Notes: generated from the sequence alone by a model not told the origin. Shown: positions 1-9,125, counted from the first letter of the stretch. The stretch: 64,000 nucleotides of DNA from Tunturiibacter empetritectus (GCF_014201375.1 NZ_JACHDZ010000005.1:186001-250000), one strand, 5' to 3'. Numbers and translations: made by a program.

Positions 1-289
1 CATAGCCGGGCTGACCGCCAGTTTTCGGTGTAAAGTCCTCGAGCAGTGCCGCTCGAGACTCGATGAGAAAGTGATCTCCGATTGGTGCGGCTAACAAGGG
101 CGAAATGATCGGTAAATAGGTTGTACTCCCCCCGGTGGTGTTTGTGAAAAAACCAACACCGCCGGAGATTAGCGGCGTGTCCTGGGCTCTGCCGTACTGG
201 GTAGCGAAGAGTACGACCACACTGAATAGGAGCGGTCTCGCAGACCATAGTGATTTGAAGAAACGAAAATCTCGTCGGGGGGACGGCAT
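1..289 (-). CDS. secreted protein of unknown function, 3' end outside window
   Basis: I read 96 codons from ATG at 289 down to the window edge without a stop. The protein begins with a basic stretch (PRRDFR), then a hydrophobic core around residues 19-30 (LLFSVVVLFA) and a likely signal-peptidase site after GRA, before QDTPLISGG. The mature part (ISGGVGFFTNTTGG, then GDHFLIESRAALLEDF) alternates hydrophobic and polar residues and looks like the first strands of an outer-membrane barrel or surface protein; that is inference. It is divergent from the nucleotidyltransferase-like gene at 617 and shares a 327-bp intergenic region with it. That region holds a pair of 11-bp-spaced TTGTCA words (344-361), oriented toward this gene when read on the - strand. 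No strong ribosome binding site is visible, so the start could lie elsewhere. No specific function can be assigned. Confidence 0.6.
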   Translation of the reverse strand, partial: MPSPRRDFRFFKSLWSARPLLFSVVVLFATQYGRAQDTPLISGGVGFFTNTTGGSTTYLPIISPLLAAPIGDHFLIESRAALLEDFTPKTGGQPGY

Positions 290-343
290 AGATGCAACTG
301 TAGTTACGTCTCCAACCGGATGTGTCTCAGGCTCGTATGTCCT

Positions 344-361
344 TTGTCAAAAGTTTGTCAT
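344..361 (-). promoter_or_regulatory. Pho-box-like direct repeat TTGTCA x2, 11 bp apart
   Basis: TTGTCAA at 344-350 and TTGTCAT at 355-361 are the same word repeated at exactly 11 bp, about one helical turn. On the - strand they read TGACA toward the secreted-protein gene that starts at 289. OmpR/PhoB-type regulators bind such tandem half-sites; the PhoB box has CTGTCAT words with the same 11-bp period. A similar pair occurs at 11472-11489. The binding role is inferred. Confidence 0.45.
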
Positions 362-485
362 GCAACACCAAGCGAGTTTTCTGACGTGCGCCCCAGGGTA
401 TCGAGGCCCAGCGGCTCGACCTAAAACGTGTCCGTATTCACTGACTTGTATGCCCGGCAATCGAAGCCGATCGGCGAGATAAAAA

Positions 486-513
486 TGACAATTGACTTAC
501 AGCCCCATGACAA
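486..513 (+). promoter_or_regulatory. 28-bp TGACA element, copy A
   Basis: TGACAATTGACT (486-497), nine variable bases, then ATGACAA (507-513). The two TGACA words start 22 bp apart (486 and 508), two helical turns. The same arrangement occurs at 9098-9125 (24 of 28 bases identical) and at 1943-1970 (20 of 28). It lies about 100 bp upstream of the gene at 617. The rest of 290-616 shows only the TTGTCA pair at 344-361 and no convincing gene or terminator. Confidence 0.55.
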
Positions 514-616
514 ACGTCCCTGGAATCTTTCCTACAGTTGAAGTCACCAATGCAGGTTGGCGAGCGGCTCGCGGCGTCGCGGAACAGCTTGGTATTTGTC
601 TTGGTTCCGAGTCCGC

Positions 617-1879
617 ATGAAATTTGAAGCGATAAAAGAATCTCTGAGCGCCGAACAACAAATCAGGCATGCTGTGCTGCTGACCTTCTGCGACCCGCTT
701 CCTGCCCAGTGTTCGCTACTGCGACATATCTCCTCTAAGGATTGGAAGAAGCTACTGCATTGGCTGGATACCAGTGGTCTTGCATTGTATTTTCTCGACC
801 GGATGCTGGAGTTGCAACGATCCGAAATGCTACCGCCACCGGTACTGGCACGTCTGCAGCAGAATCTCCACGACAATATTGCCCGCACTCAGCGCATGGC
901 GGCCGAATCAAATTCGATTCACCGTGAGTTTCAGCACTCACACCTCTCTTATGCGACCCTGAAAGGATTTTCGCTCTGGCCACTTTCGGCACCAAAGCCG
1001 TGGCTGCGATCGCAACTAGACCTGGATTTCTTAGTAGCGGAGGATCATATACCCGAGGCGCGCCGGATCTTGGAACAGCGAGGCTATTACCTCCACGCGG
1101 TCAGCGGCAAGAGCTGGGAGTTCAAGACGATCCATGCTCCGGACGGGTCTGTGAAGGATTTATACAAACCTCTTCCGTTGCGTTGCGTAGAGCTACACGC
1201 CGAAACAAGCGACCGGAGCCGTCCCTCAGTGCTCGCACGAAAACATGAACTCGACTTCAATGATGTCTCCATTCCGGTGCTTTCTCGCAGCGATCTTTTC
1301 ATAGGACAGGGGTTACACCTGTTTAAACATGTAGCCGGCGAGTTTTCACGGACTGCACACCTCGTCGAATTCTACCGGCACGTGCTCGCTCGTCGTCACG
1401 ATGAGCTCTTCTGGAAGGAAGTCCAGGCTGCGGCTGAGGAGAACCCAAGAGCGCCTTTGGCACTCGGGGTCATCACAATTTTGACTACTCAGCTTATGGG
1501 CAATTTCGCTCCTGAAACACTGACAAGCTGGACGGTTCATCACGTCCCCGCTCGCGTACGGTCCTGGGTAAGACTGTACGGATGCAAGTCGGTTCTTGCT
1601 AGTTTTCCCGGCAGCAAGCTTTACCTGTTGCTCCAGAGAGAGCTTGAACGCGAAGGTATGCCCTCGAAACGGTCGCTCCGACAATCACTGCTGCCGCGGA
1701 GTTTGCCGCCGGCAATTGCCCATACGCCTCCGCACGAGACAGTTCCTGAGCGGATCCGACGGTACTTTATCCAAGTGCGTTTCGTATGTTTCCGCCTGTG
1801 GTTTCACTTATTTGAAGGTATCTGCTACCTCTGCGAGTCGGTCAGATGGCGTCAGCGATCACGTCGGCTTGCGCTTTGA
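617..1879 (+). CDS. nucleotidyltransferase-like family protein (NTP_transf_5 type)
   Basis: 420-residue soluble protein that resembles the uncharacterised nucleotidyltransferase family often found in polysaccharide clusters (Pfam NTP_transf_5). Around residues 120-150 the segment LKGFSLWPLSAPKPWLRSQ is followed by LDLDFLV, the D-x-D pair expected of the metal-binding site, then EARRILEQRGY. These positions fit the family core. The C-terminal third is rich in Arg and aromatic residues (RLWFHLFEGICYLCE). The ATG at 617 was preferred over an in-frame start at 557 because the extra 20 residues (SGSRRRGTAWYLSW) look untypical. It is the first + strand gene of the EPS region and is followed by the SLBB gene after about 135 bp. 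Its substrate is unknown; modification of a sugar or lipid carrier in EPS synthesis is inferred only from context. Confidence 0.65.
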   Translation: MKFEAIKESLSAEQQIRHAVLLTFCDPLPAQCSLLRHISSKDWKKLLHWLDTSGLALYFLDRMLELQRSEMLPPPVLARLQQNLHDNIARTQRMAAESNSIHREFQHSHLSYATLKGFSLWPLSAPKPWLRSQLDLDFLVAEDHIPEARRILEQRGYYLHAVSGKSWEFKTIHAPDGSVKDLYKPLPLRCVELHAETSDRSRPSVLARKHELDFNDVSIPVLSRSDLFIGQGLHLFKHVAGEFSRTAHLVEFYRHVLARRHDELFWKEVQAAAEENPRAPLALGVITILTTQLMGNFAPETLTSWTVHHVPARVRSWVRLYGCKSVLASFPGSKLYLLLQRELEREGMPSKRSLRQSLLPRSLPPAIAHTPPHETVPERIRRYFIQVRFVCFRLWFHLFEGICYLCESVRWRQRSRRLAL

Positions 1880-1942
1880 ATTGAAGTCAGCAGCGACGAT
1901 TGTTGGATAGACGCTCCAACCCTTCTCACGCAGACAAGAGAT

Positions 1943-1970
1943 TGACATTTGCCTTACGAAGGCATGACAC
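1943..1970 (+). promoter_or_regulatory. 28-bp TGACA element, copy C
   Basis: TGACATTTGCCT (1943-1954), nine bases, then ATGACAC (1964-1970). TGACA words start at 1943 and 1965, again 22 bp apart. The centre also contains the inverted repeat GCCTT-ACG-AAGGC (1951-1963). It lies 45 bp upstream of the chosen start of the SLBB gene at 2015. An alternative upstream start at 1949 would place this element inside the coding region, which argues for the later start. Confidence 0.5.
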
Positions 1971-2014
1971 CGCAGCGGTTCGAGTTCTTTACGTTGAGAG
2001 ACGAAGAGAAATCT

Positions 2015-5000
2015 ATGCTGATATCTTCCAGACCCTTCAGTATTCTCAAGCGAATTCGAATCATACCCTCGCTTGAGACTGCCTACCGCAATCGAATGTC
2101 GCGTTCGCACGCGGTTGCAGCAAGCGGCTTATTGGCAATTACGGCGATGCTGAGTCAGTCTTCACAGGCGCAAGGGGTGTTCTCACCTCCGCAGAGTACA
2201 ACCCAATCTCCCTCAACTCCAGGCTCAGGTCTAGGAGCTACGGAGCAATCCCAAATTGACGGATCGCAGGACGATAAAAGCAGCTCCTCGAGCAGCCTCG
2301 TCGTTCCGGCTACTCTTTCCTCGAACCTAATCATTAACATCCTGCAGCAGAATCCCGATCTTGTGGTGGAGTTGAAGTCCCAGGTAGCCGATCGCCTCCA
2401 ACAGCAGGGGACGCCGATCGACGCCAACGATATCTCCGACCAGATGCTCTATAGCCAGATCGCAACCAACAGCGATCTGCGCGCGAACATCACGATGTTT
2501 CTTCGCGCAAGAGGATACGTTTCGCAGGACGATCTCCAAAGTTTGGGCTCCAATTCAAATATTGGAGCCCCGGAAGACAGTGAAATAACTGGACAAGGAG
2601 GCAGTAGACTGACGGGACAGTCTTCTATTCCGGCTGGGGTCGATACAGCGGCCCCAGCTGAGGCTGGTCTCTCTTCTCCCGATCAAATAGGTGTTCCGAA
2701 CCGTACGGCACAGTTGATAGGTTCGTCCGCCAATCGATCGTCCAGCGAAGAAAAGCGTGGCCATGAGACGGTGAATGCCTCGACCGACGCGCCGAAAGTT
2801 CTGCGCCAACCTGCTCCTTATAACCTGCAATCGATGCGTGATTTATATACGCAGATCCCCGAACAGACCGTCCCACTCAAGCGCTTCGGTTCAGATGTAT
2901 TTGTCAACCGCAGCGTCTCCGCGATGGCTCGTGGCGGGGCTGGCCGGGACACCCCTCTGGATGTGCCCCTCGGCCCCGACTACGTGATCGGCGCTGGTGA
3001 CACACTCACGATCAATATGTGGGGTGGCATGACACAGAGTGTGAATCGCGTCATCGACCGCGACGGTCGCATCTTGTTGCCTGAGGCGGGTTCGCTGGAC
3101 TTGGCCGGGCTTTCGCTCGATCATGCGGAGAGTCTGATTGACAACGCACTTAAGAAACAATATCGAGATGTTAAGGTTACCGTGACCGTGTCGCGCCTTC
3201 GCTCGGTGCGAGTGTACGTCGTAGGCGATGTGCAGCGGCCCGGCGGATATGACATCAGTTCGCTGGCAACTCCGTTAAGTGCACTCTATCTCGCGGGTGG
3301 CCCTACCGCGGCCGGCTCACTTCGGATGGTGCGTCATTTACGCGGAGAGCAGCTCGTTGAGAATATAGATCTCTACGACTTTCTGCTGCATGGAGTCCGT
3401 GCCAAGGGCGCCCGTTTCGAGAGTGGTGACACCTTACTGATATCGCCTATAGGACCACAGGTTGCGGTCTCAGGCGCGGTCAAGCGGCCTGGGATCTATG
3501 AATTGAAGCCTGGCGAATCGACGTTGGACCTGGCGATCAGCGATGCAGGTGGTCTTACTGCGGCAGCCTCTCTTGAGAACATCACAATCGAAAGAATCAA
3601 TATCAACCGACAACGCGAGACTGTCACGCTTAAGACTTCTGCAACCGGAACTGCTGACGCCGACCGTGCCACCATTGCAGCGTTCCAGATCCGGGATGGT
3701 GATCGCATTCGGATTGCGCCTATTCTGCCTTATAGTCAGCGAGCAATTTATCTTGAGGGGCACGTCGTTCGACCAGGCAGGCGTTCATACAGTGACGGAA
3801 TGCGTCTCAGTGACGTTCTGCGCAGTTACCAGGATTTACTGCCGGAGCCGTCGCCTGTAGGGGAGATTATCCGCCTCGTACCACCTGATCTCCACGCAGA
3901 GACCATCAACTTCAATGTGCCGGATGTGCTGATCGGGAACAGCAATCTCGAGCTTCAGACGTTCGATACGATTCGCATTCTAGGCCGATACCAAGCGGAT
4001 GCCCCAAAGGTGACGATCCAGGGCGAGGTGCTGCGGCCAGCCGCGTATCCGTTGTCAGACGGCATGACGGCTGCACAACTCGTCCGTATGGCTGGTGGAT
4101 TCAAACGTGACGCCATGCTCGACGTCGCGGATCTGACAAGCTATGGCGTGGCGAATGGAAGTCGAGTTACGGGAAGTCTTGTTAACGTTCACATTGGCGC
4201 GGCTGTGTCGGGGAGTGAGCCGAACGCAGACGTTCCGCTTAAACCAGGAGACATCCTCACCATTCACCAGATCACGGGATGGAATGACATCGGTCAGTCG
4301 GTACAGATTGAAGGGCAGGTCGCTTATCCCGGTACGTACGGCTTTCGGGAGGGAGAACGTCTCAGCTCAGTGCTGCGTCGCGCTGGCGGATTCCGCGAGA
4401 CGGCATATCCAGCGGGCGCAGTCCTTGTACGTGAACAAGTGCGCGAACTCGAACAGAAGAGCCGCGAGGAACTGATTCGACAGATTGAGACGAGCTCGGC
4501 TTCGGCACGTCTTTCACCGAATCTGGGCTCTGGCGACTCCGGAGCAACGCTGAAGTTGATCCAGGCGCAACAAGATCAGGTGCTGGCACGCTTGAAGAGT
4601 GAGCCCCCGACAGGTCGTCTTGTGGTCCATATCACCGCGGACATCGATAGCTGGTCGAACACCGCTGTTGACATCGAAATGCGCCGCGGCGATGTGTTGA
4701 CGATTCCTAAACGTCCCGGCTTTGTTCTGATTACCGGTCAGGTATATAACGCCACGGCACTCACCTTCGCACCAGGAAAGACTGCGAGCTGGTATCTGCA
4801 GCATGCCGGTGGAACGAGTGATACGGCGAACCGAAAAGAGATCCTCGTGATCCGTGCGAATGGCTCAGTCATTGGTCGGCATTCGGGCGGTCTGTTCGAT
4901 CCTTCTGTCCTCTCCACACGGCTTGGCCCTGGTGACGTGGTGGTCGTACCGCAGAAGGTGATTGGGGCTTCGCTCTTCTGGAGAAATCTCCTCACTGCAG

Positions 5001-5050
5001 CACAGCTCGCGTCGTCCATTGCCATCACCGCAGCCGTAGCCAATCTCTAG
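2015..5050 (+). CDS. large multi-SLBB polysaccharide export protein (Wza-like)
   Basis: 1011-residue envelope protein, expected to form or line the outer-membrane export channel for polysaccharide. From ATG 2015 there is a basic N-terminus, a hydrophobic segment near residue 30-50 (HAVAASGLLAITAMLSQ) and a cleavage site near SSQAQG. A long low-complexity Ser/Gln/Pro region follows. The polysaccharide export domain starts near residue 320 (GPDYVIGAGDTLTINMWGG). After it come about five SLBB-type repeats, each marked by a V-x-G-x-V-x-R-P-G-x-Y pattern (VVGDVQRPGGYDI, VSGAVKRPGIYEL, LEGHVVRPGRRSY, IQGEVLRPAAYPL, IEGQVAYPGTYGF). The C-terminus has a hydrophobic stretch (AQLASSIAITAAVANL). It is nearly three times the length of Wza (about 380 residues) and of the second copy in this window (37169-38194). 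A Wzz-like gene follows after 72 bp, as expected for an export operon. Confidence 0.85.
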   Translation: MLISSRPFSILKRIRIIPSLETAYRNRMSRSHAVAASGLLAITAMLSQSSQAQGVFSPPQSTTQSPSTPGSGLGATEQSQIDGSQDDKSSSSSSLVVPATLSSNLIINILQQNPDLVVELKSQVADRLQQQGTPIDANDISDQMLYSQIATNSDLRANITMFLRARGYVSQDDLQSLGSNSNIGAPEDSEITGQGGSRLTGQSSIPAGVDTAAPAEAGLSSPDQIGVPNRTAQLIGSSANRSSSEEKRGHETVNASTDAPKVLRQPAPYNLQSMRDLYTQIPEQTVPLKRFGSDVFVNRSVSAMARGGAGRDTPLDVPLGPDYVIGAGDTLTINMWGGMTQSVNRVIDRDGRILLPEAGSLDLAGLSLDHAESLIDNALKKQYRDVKVTVTVSRLRSVRVYVVGDVQRPGGYDISSLATPLSALYLAGGPTAAGSLRMVRHLRGEQLVENIDLYDFLLHGVRAKGARFESGDTLLISPIGPQVAVSGAVKRPGIYELKPGESTLDLAISDAGGLTAAASLENITIERININRQRETVTLKTSATGTADADRATIAAFQIRDGDRIRIAPILPYSQRAIYLEGHVVRPGRRSYSDGMRLSDVLRSYQDLLPEPSPVGEIIRLVPPDLHAETINFNVPDVLIGNSNLELQTFDTIRILGRYQADAPKVTIQGEVLRPAAYPLSDGMTAAQLVRMAGGFKRDAMLDVADLTSYGVANGSRVTGSLVNVHIGAAVSGSEPNADVPLKPGDILTIHQITGWNDIGQSVQIEGQVAYPGTYGFREGERLSSVLRRAGGFRETAYPAGAVLVREQVRELEQKSREELIRQIETSSASARLSPNLGSGDSGATLKLIQAQQDQVLARLKSEPPTGRLVVHITADIDSWSNTAVDIEMRRGDVLTIPKRPGFVLITGQVYNATALTFAPGKTASWYLQHAGGTSDTANRKEILVIRANGSVIGRHSGGLFDPSVLSTRLGPGDVVVVPQKVIGASLFWRNLLTAAQLASSIAITAAVANL

Positions 5051-5122
5051 CGTCGTTATGGTCCTTGCCACTCTCATGTCGAACACGATGTTTCAAGGCG
5101 AAACCAATCCGAGCACCCAGCA

Positions 5123-6484
5123 ATGGCACCACTCCCTGTCGAGAGCAAGGCCATGAGCGAAAGTGTCATGACACCACGCATTGAGTCCACTCCGAAACGG
5201 GCGGCTTCAGCACCCACGGATTGGCTTAGCCGCGCGAGACTGCTTTGGCAGTACCGCCAGACCCTTGCACGTATCACGGCCGTTGCGCTCGTAGCAAGCC
5301 TCGCGATCGCATTCCTGATTCCTAAACGTTACAAGTCCATTGCAAGCATAATGCCTCCCGACCAGCAAGGCTCAGGTGCGATGCTGCTGGCCGCATTGGC
5401 CGGACACTCTGGTAGTTTGGGCAGCCTCGGTAGCCTTGGAAGCCTTGCCGGCGGCTTGCTCGGTGGGCACACCAGCACTGCACTCTACGAGAGCCTGCTT
5501 GAAAGTGGGGCCGTGCGGGGACGTCTCATCGACCGCTTCGACCTGCAAAAAGTCTACTGGTCGCGCTACCGCTTTACCGCTGCGAAGCACCTGGCGAGTA
5601 TGACGAAGATCACGGACGACAAGAAGAGTGGCGTGATCACCATTGCGGTGCAAGACACCGACCCGGTACGGGCGCGTGATATGGCTCAGGCCTATCTGGA
5701 TGAATTGAATAATTTACTGACGCGAACGAGCTCGTCTTCCGCCAGGCAGGAACGCATCTTCATCGAGAGCCGCCTTCGCTCTGTAGGGGCGGATCTCGAA
5801 CAAGCCCAGCTTGAGTTGAGCGAGTTCTCTAGCAAGAACAGCACGATCGATATCAAAGAGCAGACACGTGGATTGGTCGAAGCAGGAGCAAGAGTGCAAG
5901 GTGAGTTGCTGGTTGAGCAATCAGGCCTTCAATCACTGCGTCAGATCTACGGTGATGGAAACGTGCGGGTCCGTGAGACCGAAGCGCGAATCGCATCGCT
6001 GCAGCGCGATCTGCAAAAGATGACTGGGACTTCTGCCCCGCTGACTATAGACGACGCGACCGGCAGCCACGCGTCGGCAAATCCCAGCGATCAAGGGGAA
6101 CTGTATCCGCCGCTGAGACAGCTTCCCCGTCTCGCGGTTCCGTATGCCAACCTGTACCGCTGCGTACGAGTGCAGGAGGCGGTATTCGAGCTGCTCACAC
6201 AGCAGTACGAGCTGGCTCGCATCGAAGAGGCGAAAACCATTCCAGTCGTCACAGTCATTGACTCTCCGGAAGTACCGGAGAAGAAGTATTTTCCGCCTCG
6301 TCTCTTGCTGACCCTGTTGTGTACCTTCCTCGCGTTTGCCGCCACTTCAGCAATGATTGTGGTTCGTGAACATTGGCGTGCCGCCGACGGCCGCGACCCG
6401 CGTAAAGAGCTGACGATTGAAATCCTTTCGGTTATACGCAAACGCCTTTTCCGGATAACCCGACGGGGGCATGTTGTCGAATGA
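5123..6484 (+). CDS. Wzz/GNVR-type chain-length determinant protein without kinase domain
   Basis: 453-residue inner-membrane polysaccharide co-polymerase that would set EPS chain length together with the polymerase. It has the family layout: a first membrane segment near residues 48-66 (ITAVALVASLAIAFLIPKRY), a periplasmic coiled-coil region (LGSVGADLEQAQLELSEF and surroundings), a second membrane segment near 395-415 (LLLTLLCTFLAFAATSAMIV) preceded by the proline-rich PEVPEKKYFPP, and a short cytoplasmic tail. Residues about 93-112 hold a Gly-Ser-Leu tripeptide repeat (GSLGSLGSLGSL), unusual for the family. There is no C-terminal ATPase, unlike the Wzc-type protein at 34876. An in-frame ATG at 5153 is an alternative start. 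It overlaps the next gene by 4 bp (ATGA), so the two are translationally coupled. Confidence 0.85.
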   Translation: MAPLPVESKAMSESVMTPRIESTPKRAASAPTDWLSRARLLWQYRQTLARITAVALVASLAIAFLIPKRYKSIASIMPPDQQGSGAMLLAALAGHSGSLGSLGSLGSLAGGLLGGHTSTALYESLLESGAVRGRLIDRFDLQKVYWSRYRFTAAKHLASMTKITDDKKSGVITIAVQDTDPVRARDMAQAYLDELNNLLTRTSSSSARQERIFIESRLRSVGADLEQAQLELSEFSSKNSTIDIKEQTRGLVEAGARVQGELLVEQSGLQSLRQIYGDGNVRVRETEARIASLQRDLQKMTGTSAPLTIDDATGSHASANPSDQGELYPPLRQLPRLAVPYANLYRCVRVQEAVFELLTQQYELARIEEAKTIPVVTVIDSPEVPEKKYFPPRLLLTLLCTFLAFAATSAMIVVREHWRAADGRDPRKELTIEILSVIRKRLFRITRRGHVVE

Positions 6485-7821
6485 AAAAACACCTTGTCAA
6501 CGCAGTCTACGGAGTTCTCGACTATGGTTCATATCCGTTCGGGATGTTGCTGGTTGCACCCATCGTGCTGCACAAGCTCGGTGCGGCAGAGTATGGGATT
6601 TGGATGATCTCAACGGCCGTAGTCAGCGCTGGAGGCATCATCGCCTCGGGATTCTGTGACGCCAACATTCAGCGGGTTGCCATACTTCGAGGAATCGGCG
6701 CAACCGATTCGATGGTGAACTCTGTGCGTAGCATGTTGGGCATCAATCTAGTGCTTGGCATTGCCTTAGCGATTGCCTCTTGGATTGCTGCGCCATACGC
6801 CGCGCGTCATATCACGGTCGCATCTTTCACTCCGGTTCGGGAGTGTCTGATTTGCCTCCGCATAGCGAGCCTGCTGATCCTGGTGCGCGCTATCGAAAGC
6901 GTAAGTGTAAGCACGCAGCGCGCCTTTGAACAATATCGCGATGCAGTGCAGGTAAGCGTCGCGGTTAGACTCTTGACACTTGCGGCGGCAGCTCTACTCG
7001 TCCAATCTGGGCACAGTGTCATCTCCATCCTGACAGGCACTGCTGCATTCCTGATCTCGGGTACGTACCTTCAGTTTCGTCAACTCTGGCGGCTACTTGG
7101 CAGACCCTCGTTGTGGCCTGCCTTTCATCCCGGCGAGACGCGATCGCTGCTGCGCTTCGGCATCTTCGCTTGGGTGCAGGCTCTGGGTGGCATTATCTTT
7201 GGACAGCTCGACCGACTATTGCTTGGTGTCTATTTGGGTGCCGTGGCCCTCGCCCCTTACGCTTTGTGCATACAGTTTGCGCAGCCTATATTTGGGCTTA
7301 CTGCATCGGGACTCCACTTTCTGTTCCCCTATATATCTGGACGCGCGGCTACAGTCTCCCGCGAAGAGTTGAAGCGAACAGTGATGAAGGCATTCGCGTG
7401 CAACTTGCTGCTCGTTTTCTGTAGTGCGGCCATGCTACTTAGCTTCGGACCCAGGTTGATCAGGATCTGGGCGGGAGTGGAAGTGGCACAAAGTGCCGCC
7501 GCTATCCTTCCTCCGATTGTGATTGGCTCGGCCCTCATGGGTCTGGGGGTCACTGGCATCTACGCCATGCAGGCTCTGGGGCTATTCCGCATGGTGGCAT
7601 GCATCAGCCTTGGAGGCAGGGCGGTCATGTTAGTTGTGATGATCTACATGCTGCGCCATATGGGGATTGAAGGTTTGGCGATAGCGCGAGTCGGGTATGG
7701 TGCAATTGCTCTCCTGGTGTATCTGCCCCTTGCCTATGAGCTGGGGATAGCGCGCAAGAAGACGGCTGGTGTTTCATCTCTCGCAACAGCTTGCGAACTT
7801 CCTGAAGGCCCCCGTCTATGA
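6481..7821 (+). CDS. polysaccharide flippase (Wzx/MATE-like)
   Basis: 446-residue integral membrane protein with about 12 hydrophobic segments spaced through its length. The N-terminus (VLHKLGAAEYGIWMIS) has the L-G-x-x-x-Y-G-x-W pattern seen in Wzx and polysaccharide biosynthesis proteins. The role would be to move the lipid-linked repeat unit across the inner membrane. It starts inside the stop of the Wzz-like gene (ATGA) and ends inside the start of the glycosyltransferase (ATGA at 7818), so the three genes form a tight operon. It is one of two flippases in the window; the other is at 44954, in the second cluster. Confidence 0.8.
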   Translation: MKKHLVNAVYGVLDYGSYPFGMLLVAPIVLHKLGAAEYGIWMISTAVVSAGGIIASGFCDANIQRVAILRGIGATDSMVNSVRSMLGINLVLGIALAIASWIAAPYAARHITVASFTPVRECLICLRIASLLILVRAIESVSVSTQRAFEQYRDAVQVSVAVRLLTLAAAALLVQSGHSVISILTGTAAFLISGTYLQFRQLWRLLGRPSLWPAFHPGETRSLLRFGIFAWVQALGGIIFGQLDRLLLGVYLGAVALAPYALCIQFAQPIFGLTASGLHFLFPYISGRAATVSREELKRTVMKAFACNLLLVFCSAAMLLSFGPRLIRIWAGVEVAQSAAAILPPIVIGSALMGLGVTGIYAMQALGLFRMVACISLGGRAVMLVVMIYMLRHMGIEGLAIARVGYGAIALLVYLPLAYELGIARKKTAGVSSLATACELPEGPRL

Positions 7822-9008
7822 AAATTCTCGTCGTCGCCGCCTCCTACTCGGCTAACATCTCTGGCCTTCAACGTCATGCCTTCAACATGGTGCGCTGTCT
7901 ATTGCTTAATTCCGATATCACGGCGGTACACCTGATCCTTGCCCCATGGCAGCGCAAGATGGCCGAGTCGGCCCGACTGGGTTCGGACCGGCGTCTTGCA
8001 ATCCATTTTGAAGAGATGGACCGTGGGACCGTTGCTCGAAACCTGTGGTATTACAGGAAGCTTCCACAGCTTGTCTCCCGATTGAAACCCGATCTGGTTC
8101 ACCTCACTTATCCGATGCCGGTCGATGCAGAGGCGATCGGATGTCCGACAGTGCTGACCTTGCACGATCTTTATCCGTACGAGATACCGAGAAACTTCGG
8201 ACTGCATAAGGTCCTTTTCAACCGAGTGATTTTGCAGCACTGCCTCAATTCCGTCGATGCGATTGCCTGCGTGTCCGAGACGACGATGAATCGACTGAAG
8301 CAATATGCCTCGAGCAAGACTTATCAAAAGGCGACCCGCCTTTATAACTGCGTTGAGCCAGAACCCTTTTGTGCAACGCAATCTCCGCTTCCACGATGGC
8401 GGGGTGAACCATTTCTGCTTAGCGTTGCTCAGCATAGACGGAACAAGAACATTCCTCTGCTCATTCGTGCATTCGATCGCTTGTTGCAGCAGAAGCAAAT
8501 ACAACCCGCGACGAAGTTGGTTGTAATCGGAATTAAAGGACCGGAAACCCATCTCATCGAAACGTTGGTGTCTCGGCGTGGTCTTCACAAAAGTGTGATC
8601 TTCCTGGAAGGGCTGGAAGAGATGGAGTTGCAATGGTGCTACTCGCGTTCTGAGGCCGTCGTGCTGCCGTCAGTAACAGAAGGTTTCGGTCTGCCTGTCG
8701 TGGAGGCGCTTCTTGCCGGCTGCCGCGTAGTCTGTTCAGACATCCCTGCGTTCCGCGAGGTCGGCGACCGATATTGCGAGTTCATCGAGCTGCGAGAAGA
8801 TGCCGAGGAAACTCTCGCGAGGGGGATCAAGGCCACATTGGACAGCCCAATCAAAGAACCTGTGTCGCTTCCGCATCTCTCCGCAGAAGTTCTTGCGGAT
8901 GAGTACGCAAGACTTTATCGCGGCTTGATACCGGCCGCCTCGGTAGCAAAGAGCATGACCCGCAACCCTTCAATCCAACTGGCGGCCCCAGAAAGACAGT
9001 CCCTATGA
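7818..9008 (+). CDS. glycosyltransferase family 4 (GT-B)
   Basis: 396-residue GT-B glycosyltransferase. The N-terminal domain begins with MKILVVAASYSANISGLQRH, the acceptor side. The C-terminal nucleotide-sugar domain shows FLLSVAQHRRNKNIPLLIRA and the E-x7-E motif in EGFGLPVVEALLAG (near residues 294-307), which contacts the sugar donor in this family. No signal peptide or membrane span is seen, so it should act at the cytoplasmic membrane face on the lipid-linked repeat unit. It is coupled to the flippase by a 4-bp overlap and is the last gene of the 2015-9008 run. Sugar specificity cannot be read from the sequence. Confidence 0.85.
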   Translation: MKILVVAASYSANISGLQRHAFNMVRCLLLNSDITAVHLILAPWQRKMAESARLGSDRRLAIHFEEMDRGTVARNLWYYRKLPQLVSRLKPDLVHLTYPMPVDAEAIGCPTVLTLHDLYPYEIPRNFGLHKVLFNRVILQHCLNSVDAIACVSETTMNRLKQYASSKTYQKATRLYNCVEPEPFCATQSPLPRWRGEPFLLSVAQHRRNKNIPLLIRAFDRLLQQKQIQPATKLVVIGIKGPETHLIETLVSRRGLHKSVIFLEGLEEMELQWCYSRSEAVVLPSVTEGFGLPVVEALLAGCRVVCSDIPAFREVGDRYCEFIELREDAEETLARGIKATLDSPIKEPVSLPHLSAEVLADEYARLYRGLIPAASVAKSMTRNPSIQLAAPERQSL

Positions 9009-9097
9009 AGACGGAATAAGACACGCCCGCACCCTGCTGGCTCGAAGATGTGGGCTGACGACGCGCGATTGGAGTCTGATGTGACTAGACAGAATTT

Positions 9098-9125
9098 TGA
9101 CAATTGACTAACCGACACATGACAA
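9098..9125 (+). promoter_or_regulatory. 28-bp TGACA element, copy B
   Basis: TGACAATTGACT (9098-9109), nine bases, then ATGACAA (9119-9125). TGACA words start at 9098 and 9120. It matches copy A at 24 of 28 positions, including all 12 and all 7 bases of the two conserved blocks. A related half-element, ATTGACAATTGTG, lies at 9201-9213. The downstream gene starts at 9254, leaving a leader of about 130 bp. No terminator was recognised after the preceding gene. Confidence 0.55.

Noticed and set aside
135..482. 115-residue frame in the left intergenic region
   Set aside because: Antisense to the secreted-protein gene and crosses the TTGTCA pair; composition not protein-like.
1949..2014. Upstream extension of the SLBB gene
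   Set aside because: It would run through the conserved 28-bp element; the signal-peptide-like N-terminus starts at 2015.
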